A program made the position numbers and the translations under genes. From Lysobacteraceae bacterium (lineage in GTDB: Bacteria; Pseudomonadota; Gammaproteobacteria; Xanthomonadales; Xanthomonadaceae), in contig QBLY01000021.1 in NCBI GenBank assembly GCA_003241895.1, positions 1 through 47,794 of the forward strand: a stretch of 47,794 nucleotides of DNA, given 5' to 3'. This document shows positions 20,286 to 28,022 of this stretch, piece by piece; the first letter of the stretch is position 1, and the number at the start of each line of letters is the position of its first letter. The notes under the pieces were generated by a model, which saw only the letters and a list, made by a program, of their open reading frames with translations, was not told where the DNA came from and did not search any database.

Positions 20286-22427
20286 ATGATCTCCTTGAAC
20301 ACGCTGCTGGTCATCGCGCTGGCGCCCCTGCTGGGCAGTATCATCGCCGGTTTCTTCGGCAAGCAGGTCGGCCGCGCCGGCGCCCATTGGGTCACCATCG
20401 CCGGCGTCGCGGTCAGCTGCGCGTTGTCCATGCAGGTGCTGTGGCAGCTGGTGGTGCAGCACGCCGATCCGTTCAACCAGAACATCTACACCTTCTTCCA
20501 GGTGGGCGGCTACTCCGCGCACGTGGGCTTCATGGTCGACAACCTGTCCGCGATGATGATGGTGGTGGTCACCTTCGTGTCGCTGCTGGTGCACGTCTAC
20601 ACCATCGGCTACATGGCCGACGACCCGGCCTACCAGCGCTTCTTCAGCTACATCTCGCTGTTCACCTTCAGCATGCTGATGCTGGTGATGAGCAACAACT
20701 TCCTGCAGCTGTTCTTCGGCTGGGAGGCGGTGGGACTGGTGTCCTACCTGCTGATCGGCTTCTGGTACAAGCGGCCGACGGCCATCGTCGCCAACCTCAA
20801 GGCCTTCCTGGTCAATCGCGTGGGCGACTTCGGCTTCCTGCTGGGCATTGCCGGCGTGCTGGCCTGGATCGGCACGCTCGACTACGCAACGGCGTTCACG
20901 CACGCGTCCAATGCCGAGCTGACCGGCACCTTCAGCCTGTGGTCGGGGCAGATCAGCCTGTTCGGCCACACCTGGCAGGTGATGTCCTCGGCCGTGGAAG
21001 TGCAGGTCATCAGCTTCATCTGCATCTGCCTGTTCATCGGCGCGATGGGCAAGTCGGCCCAGGTGCCGCTGCACGTCTGGCTTCCCGATTCCATGGAAGG
21101 CCCGACGCCGATCTCGGCCCTGATCCATGCCGCCACCATGGTCACGGCCGGCATCTTCATGGTGGCGCGCATGTCGCCGCTGTTCGAACAGAGCGAGGCG
21201 GCACTGGGCTTCGTGCTGTTCATCGGCGCCACCACGGCGCTGTTCACCGGCTTCATCGGCATCGTGCAGAACGACATCAAGCGCGTGGTCGCGTACTCCA
21301 CGCTGTCCCAGCTGGGCTACATGACGGTGGCGCTGGGCGTGTCGGCGTATTCGGCCGCGGTGTTCCACCTGATGACCCACGCCTTCTTCAAGGCGCTACT
21401 GTTCCTGGCGGCCGGCTCGGTGATCATCGGCATGCACCACCAGCAGGACATGCGAAAGATGGGCGGCCTGCGCAAGTACATGCCCATCACCTACATCACC
21501 AGCCTGATCGGCACGCTGGCGCTGGTGGGCACGCCGTTCTTCTCGGGCTACTACTCCAAGGACACCATCATCGTGGCCGCGGGCGAAGCGGCCAAGACCG
21601 GCGGCTGGGTGCAGGCCTACGGCTACTGGGCGGTGATGCTGGGCGTGTTCGTGACCGCCTTCTACAGCTTCCGCCTGCTGTACCTGACCTTCCACGGCAA
21701 GGAGCGCTTCCGCGAGGTCGCCGCGCACGACGAGGGCCACGGCCACGACGCGCATGCCGATGCCCACCACGGCGACGCGCATGACGACCACGGCCACGGC
21801 CACCACGGCCCGGTCGAGCCGCATGAATCGCCCAAGGTGGTGACCATCCCGCTCATCCTGCTGGCCATCCCGTCCGTCCTGATCGGCTTCGTGACGGTCG
21901 GGCCGATGCTGTTCGGCGACTTCTTCCGTGGCGCCATCGAGGTGCTGCCGGCGCACGACACGGTCGCGGCGGCCGCCGCCGAGCTCTGGCATGACCACGA
22001 CGGCTGGGTTGTTGCAGCGGCCAAGTTCGGCGCCCACTTCTACGCCTCGCCGGTATTCTGGCTGGCGTTCTCGGGCTTCGCGTTGGCGACGTTCCTCTAC
22101 CTGTTCCGCCCCGACCTGGCCGCGCGCATGCGCGCCAGCAAGGTCGGCGCCTTCTTCACCCGCATCCTCGAGAACAAGTACGGCTTCGACGACCTGTGGA
22201 TGAAGGGCTTCGCCGGCGGCGGCATCAAGCTGGGCAAGTTCTCCTGGAAACGTGGCGACATCGGCCTGATCGATGGCGTGCTGGTGAACGGTTCGGTCGT
22301 GGTGATCGACCGCGTGGCCGGCCTGCTGCGCCAGATCCAGACCGGACGCCTCTACAACTATGCCTTCGCCATGATCCTCGGCCTCATCGTCCTGTTGGCG
22401 GTGCTGGTGAAGACGGTCGGCGCCTGA
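20286..22427 (+). CDS. nuoL: NADH-quinone oxidoreductase subunit L
   Basis: The largest antiporter-like proton-pumping subunit, with 14 core helices plus the long lateral helix near the C-terminus. The core motifs include LFFGWEAVGLVSYLLIGFWY, VPLHVWLPDSMEGPTPISA and LIHAATMVTAG. The length is 713 residues. A strongly His-rich hydrophilic loop (about residues 480-515, bases 21725-21830) contains many HGH, HDxH and DDHG units. This loop could bind metal but is more likely a solvent-exposed, rapidly varying insert. Confidence 0.97.
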   Translation: MISLNTLLVIALAPLLGSIIAGFFGKQVGRAGAHWVTIAGVAVSCALSMQVLWQLVVQHADPFNQNIYTFFQVGGYSAHVGFMVDNLSAMMMVVVTFVSLLVHVYTIGYMADDPAYQRFFSYISLFTFSMLMLVMSNNFLQLFFGWEAVGLVSYLLIGFWYKRPTAIVANLKAFLVNRVGDFGFLLGIAGVLAWIGTLDYATAFTHASNAELTGTFSLWSGQISLFGHTWQVMSSAVEVQVISFICICLFIGAMGKSAQVPLHVWLPDSMEGPTPISALIHAATMVTAGIFMVARMSPLFEQSEAALGFVLFIGATTALFTGFIGIVQNDIKRVVAYSTLSQLGYMTVALGVSAYSAAVFHLMTHAFFKALLFLAAGSVIIGMHHQQDMRKMGGLRKYMPITYITSLIGTLALVGTPFFSGYYSKDTIIVAAGEAAKTGGWVQAYGYWAVMLGVFVTAFYSFRLLYLTFHGKERFREVAAHDEGHGHDAHADAHHGDAHDDHGHGHHGPVEPHESPKVVTIPLILLAIPSVLIGFVTVGPMLFGDFFRGAIEVLPAHDTVAAAAAELWHDHDGWVVAAAKFGAHFYASPVFWLAFSGFALATFLYLFRPDLAARMRASKVGAFFTRILENKYGFDDLWMKGFAGGGIKLGKFSWKRGDIGLIDGVLVNGSVVVIDRVAGLLRQIQTGRLYNYAFAMILGLIVLLAVLVKTVGA

Positions 22428-22446
22428 GACAGACAAGGAAGACCTG

Positions 22447-23976
22447 ATGGAAGCCAACTTCCCCCTGCTTAGCGTGCTGATCTGGCTGCCGATCCTCGGC
22501 GGCCTGCTCACGCTGGCGTTTGGCGACACCCGTGCCCAGCAGGGCAAGGTGTTCGCCTTGGCGGTGGCGGTGGCCACCTTCGCCGCCAGCCTGATGCTGT
22601 TCGCCGGCCACGACGTGTCGTCGCCGGCCATGCGCTTCGTCGAGGACCGCGCCTGGATCCCCAGCTTCGACATCCGCTATGCCCTGGGCGTGGACGGCCT
22701 GTCGATCGCGCTGATTGCACTCACCACGCTCACCACCGCGCTGGTGCTGGTGGGCTCGTGGACGTCGGTGGAACGTCGCGCGCACCAGTACTTCGCCGCT
22801 TTCCTGATCCTCGAGGGACTGATGGTGGGCGTGTTCTGCGCCCTGGACGCGATGCTGTTCTACGTGTTCTTCGAAGGCATGCTGATCCCGATGTTCATCA
22901 TCATCGGCGTGTGGGGCGGCCCCAAGCGCGTGTACGCGTCGGTGAAGTTCTTCCTGTACACGTTCCTGGGCTCGGTGTTCATGCTGGTGGGCCTGGTGTA
23001 CCTGTACCTGCGCACGGTGGAGGCGGGCAACCCCAGCTTCCTGCTGGCCGACTTCTACCAGCTCAAGCTGACGATGGCCGAGCAGACCTGGCTGTTCTTC
23101 GCCTTCCTGGCGGCGTTCGCGGTCAAGGTGCCGATGTTCCCGGTGCACACGTGGTTGCCCGACGCCCACGTCGAGGCGCCCACCGGCGGCTCGGTGATCC
23201 TGGCCGCCATCATGCTCAAGATCGGCGGCTACGGCTTCCTGCGCTTCACCCTGCCGATCGTGCCGGACGCGGGGCAGGAGTGGGCCTGGCTGGTGATCGG
23301 GCTGTCGCTGGCCGCCGTGATCTACATCGGCCTGGTGGCGCTGGTGCAGGAAGACATGAAGAAGTTGATCGCCTATTCGTCGATCGCGCACATGGGCTTC
23401 GTTACGCTAGGCACCTTCATCGCCTTCGCGCTGGTGCGCGAACTGGGCAACACCGACGCCGCGCAGCTGGGCCTGCAGGGCGCGATGGTGCAGATGATCT
23501 CGCACGGCTTCATCTCGGGCGCGATGTTCAGCTGCGTGGGCGTGGTGTACGACCGGATGCACAGCCGGATGATCCGCGACTACGGCGGCGTGGCCAACAC
23601 CATGCCGTGGTTCGCCGCGTTCTTCGTCTTCTTCGCGATGGCCAACGCCGGCCTGCCGGGCACGTCGGGCTTCGTCGGTGAATTCATGGTCATCCTGGCC
23701 GCCTTCCAGCACAACGTCTGGGTTGCGTTCGGCGCCGGCTTCACGCTGATCCTGGGCGCGGCCTACACGCTTTGGATGGTCAAGCGCGTGATCTACGGCG
23801 AAGTGGCCAACCACCACGTGGCCGAGCTGACCGACATCAACGGCCGCGAGGCCTTCGTGCTGGGCGTGTTCGCGCTGGGTACGCTGGCGCTGGGCGTTTA
23901 CCCCAAGCCGCTGATCGACCTCATGGAAGCACCGATCGCGCAGCTGCTCGTGCAGCTCGCCGCCACCAAGCTGTAA
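22447..23976 (+). CDS. nuoM: NADH-quinone oxidoreductase subunit M
   Basis: The second antiporter-like subunit. The channel glutamate is in FFEGMLIPMFIIIG, the lysine in AFAVKVPMFPVHTWLPDAH, and the loop motif is EAPTGGSVILA. The length is 509 residues with about 14 helices. It starts 19 bases after nuoL, with AAGGAAG as the ribosome binding site (22435-22441). Confidence 0.98.
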   Translation: MEANFPLLSVLIWLPILGGLLTLAFGDTRAQQGKVFALAVAVATFAASLMLFAGHDVSSPAMRFVEDRAWIPSFDIRYALGVDGLSIALIALTTLTTALVLVGSWTSVERRAHQYFAAFLILEGLMVGVFCALDAMLFYVFFEGMLIPMFIIIGVWGGPKRVYASVKFFLYTFLGSVFMLVGLVYLYLRTVEAGNPSFLLADFYQLKLTMAEQTWLFFAFLAAFAVKVPMFPVHTWLPDAHVEAPTGGSVILAAIMLKIGGYGFLRFTLPIVPDAGQEWAWLVIGLSLAAVIYIGLVALVQEDMKKLIAYSSIAHMGFVTLGTFIAFALVRELGNTDAAQLGLQGAMVQMISHGFISGAMFSCVGVVYDRMHSRMIRDYGGVANTMPWFAAFFVFFAMANAGLPGTSGFVGEFMVILAAFQHNVWVAFGAGFTLILGAAYTLWMVKRVIYGEVANHHVAELTDINGREAFVLGVFALGTLALGVYPKPLIDLMEAPIAQLLVQLAATKL

Positions 23977-23986
23977 GGGAATAAGA

Positions 23987-25435
23987 ATGGCCTTGCCGAT
24001 GCCGACACTTGCCGACCTGGTGCCCCTGGGACCGGAAATCTTCGTCTGCAGCGCCGCGTTCGCGCTGCTGATGGTCGACCTTTTCCTGTCCGAGCAGCGG
24101 CGCGGCCTGACCCATTTCCTGGCGCTGTTCATCCTGGCCACGGCCGCGGTGCTGACCGCCCGCGACATGGCGATGGAGCCGGTGTACGGCTTCGCCAACC
24201 TGTTCGTGCGCGACACCGCCAGCGACGTGCTCAAGATCGGCGTGTACCTGGTGGCCGGCGCCTCCTTCGTTTACGCCAAGCCCTACCTGCAGGACCGCGG
24301 CCTGTTCAAGGGCGAGTTCTACGTGCTGGGCCTGTTCGCCGTGCTGGGCATGATGCTGATGATTTCCTCGGGCAGCATGCTCACCCTTTACCTGGGGCTG
24401 GAACTGCTGGCGCTGAGTTCCTACGGCCTGGTCGGGATGGACCGCGACAACCCGCGCTCGTCCGAAGCGGCGATGAAGTACTTCGTGTTGGGCTCGCTGG
24501 CCTCGGGCATGCTGCTTTACGGCATGTCCATGGTGTACGGCGCCACCGGCAGCCTGCAGCTGGGCGAGATCCACGCGGCCGCGGCCAGCGTCGGCGACCG
24601 CACGCTGCTGCTGTTCGGCGTGGTGTTCATGCTGGTGGGCATCGCCTTCAAGTTCGGCGCGGCACCGTTCCACATGTGGCTACCCGACGTCTACACCGGC
24701 GCCCCGACGGCCATTACGCTGTTCATCAGTTCGGCCCCCAAGATGGCCGCGTTCGGCATGGCCTATCGGCTGCTCGAGTCGGGCGTGGGCCCGCTGGACG
24801 CCTACTGGCAGGACATGGTGGCTTGGCTGGCGGCACTGTCGCTGGTAATCGGCAACCTGGTGGCGCTGGTGCAGACCAACCTCAAGCGCATGCTGGCCTA
24901 CTCGACCATCTCGCACGTGGGCTTCCTGTTCATGGGCATCGCCCAGGGCGGGCAGGCGGGCTATTCGGCGGCGATGTTCTACGCCATCAGCTACGCCATC
25001 ATGTCCACCGCCGCGTTCGGCGCCATCATCCTGCTGTCGCGCAAGGGTTTCGAGGCCGAGGACATCGCCGACTTCCGCGGGCTGTGGTCGCGCAACCCGG
25101 TGCAGGCCATGCTGGTGCTGTTCGTGATGGCGTCCCTGGCCGGCGTGCCGCCGTTCCTGGGCTTCTGGGCCAAGCTTGAAGTGCTGCGCGCGGCGCTAGA
25201 CGCCGGCCTGCTGTGGCTGGCCATCGTGGGCGTGGTGTGCGCGGTTATCGGCGCCTTCTACTACCTGCGCGTGATCAAGGTGATGTTCTTCGACGAGCCG
25301 GAAGGCGAGGGCGCCAAGATCCATCCCGACGGCCACCTGCGCCTGATCTTCACCGTCAACGCCTCGGCGCTGCTGGTGCTGGGCCTGTTCGCCGAGTGGA
25401 TCATGGGCTGGTGCCGCCTGGCCTTCCCGGTCTGA
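23987..25435 (+). CDS. nuoN: NADH-quinone oxidoreductase subunit N
   Basis: The third antiporter-like subunit and last gene of the operon. The channel glutamate is in YLGLELLALSSYGLVGM, the channel lysine in IAFKFGAAPFHMWLPDVY, and TGAPTAITLFIS follows. The length is 482 residues. AAGGGAATAAG precedes the ATG. A perfect stem-loop 35 bases beyond the stop closes the transcription unit. Confidence 0.98.
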   Translation: MALPMPTLADLVPLGPEIFVCSAAFALLMVDLFLSEQRRGLTHFLALFILATAAVLTARDMAMEPVYGFANLFVRDTASDVLKIGVYLVAGASFVYAKPYLQDRGLFKGEFYVLGLFAVLGMMLMISSGSMLTLYLGLELLALSSYGLVGMDRDNPRSSEAAMKYFVLGSLASGMLLYGMSMVYGATGSLQLGEIHAAAASVGDRTLLLFGVVFMLVGIAFKFGAAPFHMWLPDVYTGAPTAITLFISSAPKMAAFGMAYRLLESGVGPLDAYWQDMVAWLAALSLVIGNLVALVQTNLKRMLAYSTISHVGFLFMGIAQGGQAGYSAAMFYAISYAIMSTAAFGAIILLSRKGFEAEDIADFRGLWSRNPVQAMLVLFVMASLAGVPPFLGFWAKLEVLRAALDAGLLWLAIVGVVCAVIGAFYYLRVIKVMFFDEPEGEGAKIHPDGHLRLIFTVNASALLVLGLFAEWIMGWCRLAFPV

Positions 25436-25469
25436 CCCACCGCTGCACGCCGTTGCATTAACACCCGCC

Positions 25470-25498
25470 AAGGGCCGATTCGTCGGCCCTTCGCTTTT
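25470..25498 (+). terminator. Terminator of the nuo operon
   Basis: Nine perfect pairs (AAGGGCCGA at 25470-25478 with TCGGCCCTT at 25483-25491) close a TTCG tetraloop and are followed by CGCTTTT. This has the geometry of an intrinsic terminator, with a short, imperfect T-run. The next 100 bases (25500-25594) hold nothing recognisable. Confidence 0.8.
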
Positions 25499-25594
25499 GG
25501 CTCCGCCGGCGCTGCGATGCAGTCGGGGTGTGCGGCTTTGGGATGGCCTGAGTGACCGGTAGAGACTGGCCTGAGGCCTCGGTGAACATCGGGC

Positions 25595-25624
25595 TTGCGC
25601 CGGCCGCCGGTCGGCCCCTATAAT
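25595..25624 (+). promoter_or_regulatory. Promoter of the initiator tRNA
   Basis: TTGCGC at 25595-25600, an 18-base spacer and a perfect TATAAT at 25619-25624. The predicted start is about 7 bases later, shortly before the mature tRNA, and a GCGCGTCT discriminator suggests stringent control as for other stable RNAs. Confidence 0.7.
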
Positions 25625-25637
25625 GCGCGTCTACTGC

Positions 25638-25714
25638 TGCGGGGTGGAGCAGTCTGGCAGCTCGTCGGGCTCATAACCCGAAGGTCGCAGGTTCAAATCC
25701 TGCCCCCGCTACCA
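25638..25714 (+). tRNA. Initiator tRNA-fMet(CAT)
   Basis: A 77-base tRNA with encoded CCA. The anticodon arm has the three consecutive G-C pairs (TCGGG-CTCATAA-CCCGA) that mark initiator tRNAs. The acceptor TGCGGGG pairs with CCCCGCT except at 1-72, which is T-T rather than the C-A mismatch of E. coli. Lack of a Watson-Crick 1-72 pair is the formylation determinant. It stands directly upstream of rimP-nusA-infB, like metY in E. coli. Confidence 0.96.
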
Positions 25715-25812
25715 GTTTCTGGCTTTGGATCCGAAAGGAATCATTGCACAGGCTTTTTCCCTCGGGTTGGCCCTCATGGCAGCCCCGGGAAGCCGGAACC
25801 TGGATGTACCGG

Positions 25813-25840
25813 AAAAGGGCCTTATGGCCCTTTTTTGTTT
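25813..25840 (+). terminator. Intrinsic terminator between tRNA-fMet and rimP
   Basis: AAAAGGGCC (25813-25821), a TTAT loop and GGCCCTTTT (25826-25834) give a 9-pair stem running into TTTTTTGTTTT. It ends the tRNA transcript and lies 39 bases before rimP. Read-through, as known for the E. coli metY-nusA operon, would feed rimP-nusA and could be set by NusA. Confidence 0.88.
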
Positions 25841-25878
25841 TCGAAATTCCGTAAACGCACGAGGCGAACCTCCAAACG

Positions 25879-26415
25879 ATGTCCGGCAAGGCGACTGAAA
25901 TCATCGAACTGCTCTCGCCCACGGTCGTGGCGCTGGGGCTTGAGCTGCTGGGCGTGGAGTTCTCTCCCACCGGCAACAGCGCGATGCTGCGCCTGTACAT
26001 CGACGCGCCGGGCCGGCTGGTGGCGATCGAGGACTGCGAGGCGGTGAGCCGCGAAGTGGCGGCCGTGCTCGACGTCAACGACCCGATCACCTCGGCCTAC
26101 ACGCTGGAAGTGTCTTCGCCGGGCATCGACCGCCCGCTGTTCACGGCCGAACAGTTCGGCCGCTTCATCGGCGAACAGGCCCGCGTCACGCTGCGCATGG
26201 CCCAGGACGGCCGCCGTCGCTTCCAGGCCCGCATCACCGGCGTGGAAGGCGATGACGTGCTGTTGGCCCACGAAGCCGGCGACATGCGCATCGCGCACGA
26301 CAACATCGAGAAGGCGCGCCTGGTCCCCGACCTGGTTGCCCTGGGCCTCGCGGCCCAGCCCAAACCCTCCGGCCCGGGCGGCACCCGCCGCAAGACGCCG
26401 AAAGACGAATCCTGA
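25879..26415 (+). CDS. rimP: Ribosome maturation factor RimP
   Basis: RimP is a cytoplasmic factor for 30S subunit maturation. The 178 residues contain the N-terminal alpha/beta domain (LELLGVEFSPTGNSAMLRLY, then DCEAVSREV), the conserved TLEVSSPGIDRPLF near residues 75-88, and an SH3-like C-terminal domain. A Pro/Lys-rich tail of about 20 residues follows. The gene is the first of the nusA operon. No separate strong promoter is visible between the terminator and the ATG. Confidence 0.96.
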   Translation: MSGKATEIIELLSPTVVALGLELLGVEFSPTGNSAMLRLYIDAPGRLVAIEDCEAVSREVAAVLDVNDPITSAYTLEVSSPGIDRPLFTAEQFGRFIGEQARVTLRMAQDGRRRFQARITGVEGDDVLLAHEAGDMRIAHDNIEKARLVPDLVALGLAAQPKPSGPGGTRRKTPKDES

Positions 26416-26424
26416 TCAACCCCG

Positions 26425-26441
26425 AGGCGGCCAGGCCGCCT
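26425..26441 (+). other. Small hairpin between rimP and nusA
   Basis: AGGCGG and CCGCCT pair around a 5-base loop, with TTTGA after. It has no real T-run, so termination is doubtful. It could slow transcription or mark an RNase cut site. Confidence 0.35.
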
Positions 26442-26459
26442 TTGACGGAGCTGTAGACG

Positions 26460-27947
26460 ATGAGCAAGGAACTGTTGCTGGTGATGGAAGCGGTGGCCAA
26501 CGAGAAAGGCGTGCCGCGCGCCGTGATCATCGAAGCGATGGAGGCCGCGCTGGCTTCCGCCGCCAAGAAGCGCTACCACGAGCAGGACGTGTCCGTGCGC
26601 GTGGCCATCGACCCCAAGGACGGCAGCTACGAAACCTTCCGCCGCTGGGAAGTGGTGGCTGATGACGTGGTGATGGAATCGCCCGAGCGCCAGATCCGCA
26701 TGATGGATGCGGTGGACGAGAAGGAAGGCGCCGAGATCGGCGACTTCGTCGAGGAACAGGTGGACAACGCCGAGTTCGGCCGCATCGCCGCCCAGGCCGC
26801 CAAGCAGGTGATCGTGCAGCGCGTGCGCGAGGCCGAGCGTGCGCAGGTGCTGGACGCCTGGCGCGACCGCATCGGCGAGCTGGTCAACGGCATCGTCAAG
26901 CGCGTCGAGCGTGGCAACGTGTTCGTGGACCTTGGCGGCAATGCCGAAGCGTTCATCCCCAAGGACAAGGCCATCCCGCGCGACGTGCTGCGCCCGGGTG
27001 ACCGCGTGCGCGGCTACCTGCTGGACGTGCGCGCCGAGGCCCGTGGCCCGCAGCTGTTCATCAGCCGCACCGCGCCCGAGTTCATGATGGAACTGTTCAA
27101 GCTCGAAGTGCCGGAAGTGGGCCAGGGCCTGGTGGAGATCAAGGCCGCCGCGCGTGACCCGGGCGACCGCGCCAAGATCGCCGTGCTGGCGCACGACCAC
27201 CGCACCGATCCGATCGGCGCCTGCATCGGCATGCGCGGTTCGCGCGTGCAGGCCGTCAGCAACGAGCTCAACGGCGAGCGCATCGACATCGTGCTGTGGT
27301 CGGACAACCCGGCGCAGTTCGTCATCAACGCGATGGCGCCGGCTGAAGTGCAGTCGATCATCGTTGACGAAGAAAAGCATTCCATGGACCTCGCGGTCGC
27401 CGAGGACAAGCTCGCCCAGGCCATCGGCAAGGGCGGCCAGAACGTGCGCCTCGCCAGCCGCCTGACCGGCTGGCAGCTCAACGTCATGACCCAGGACCAG
27501 GTCACCGCCAAGTCCGAGGGTGAGCAGTCCACCGCGCGCCAGCTGTTCATGGACAAGCTGGAAGTGGACGAGGAAATCGCCGGCATCCTGGTGGCCGAGG
27601 GCTTCAGCACGGTCGAGGAAATCGCCTACGTGCCGGCCGCCGAGCTGCTGGCGGTGGAAGGCTTCGACGACGACATCGTCGAGGAACTGCGCGCCCGCGC
27701 CCGCGACGCGCTGCTCAACGAAGCGCTGGCCGCCGAGGAAGAGATCGAGGAGCACAAGCCGGCCGACGACCTGCTGTCGCTCGACGGCATGGACGAGGCC
27801 CTGGCCTACACCCTGGCCGGCCGCGGCGTCGTCACCCGTGACGACCTGGCCGACCTGGCCACCGACGAGATCACCGACATCGAAGGCATGGATGCCGACC
27901 GCGCCGCCAAGCTGATCATGGCCGCGCGCCAGCATTGGTTCGAATAA
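26460..27947 (+). CDS. nusA: Transcription termination/antitermination factor NusA
   Basis: NusA binds RNA polymerase and nascent RNA and controls pausing, termination and rRNA antitermination. The domains in order are the RNAP-binding N-terminal domain (1-130), S1 (about 138-200, [20 protein letters not shown]), KH1 and KH2 (about 205-345, with [15 protein letters not shown] and [18 protein letters not shown]), and two acidic C-terminal repeats (about 365-490) as in other gammaproteobacteria. The length is 495 residues, equal to E. coli. The GGAGC ribosome binding site lies 8 bases upstream. Confidence 0.98.
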   Translation: MSKELLLVMEAVANEKGVPRAVIIEAMEAALASAAKKRYHEQDVSVRVAIDPKDGSYETFRRWEVVADDVVMESPERQIRMMDAVDEKEGAEIGDFVEEQVDNAEFGRIAAQAAKQVIVQRVREAERAQVLDAWRDRIGELVNGIVKRVERGNVFVDLGGNAEAFIPKDKAIPRDVLRPGDRVRGYLLDVRAEARGPQLFISRTAPEFMMELFKLEVPEVGQGLVEIKAAARDPGDRAKIAVLAHDHRTDPIGACIGMRGSRVQAVSNELNGERIDIVLWSDNPAQFVINAMAPAEVQSIIVDEEKHSMDLAVAEDKLAQAIGKGGQNVRLASRLTGWQLNVMTQDQVTAKSEGEQSTARQLFMDKLEVDEEIAGILVAEGFSTVEEIAYVPAAELLAVEGFDDDIVEELRARARDALLNEALAAEEEIEEHKPADDLLSLDGMDEALAYTLAGRGVVTRDDLADLATDEITDIEGMDADRAAKLIMAARQHWFE

Positions 27948-27982
27948 GGCAGTCGCTACAAGCCGTTACAAGACTCACCATA

Positions 27983-28000
27983 GCGCGCCGTCCGGCGCGC
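27983..28000 (+). other. GC-rich hairpin between nusA and infB
   Basis: GCGCGCC (27983-27989), loop GTCC and GGCGCGC (27994-28000). No T-run follows and the operon clearly continues, so it is more likely an RNA-stability or processing element than a terminator. Confidence 0.45.
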
Positions 28001-28022
28001 AGCCCCAAGGAATCACCTAACA

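Noticed and set aside
21730-21830. Tandem repeat or CRISPR-like array in nuoL
   Set aside because: The repetition is of His/Asp codons inside a coding loop; no constant repeats with unique spacers.
27983-28000. Terminator between nusA and infB
   Set aside because: A GC-rich stem is present but no T-run follows, and infB is co-directional 23 bases later with no promoter seen.
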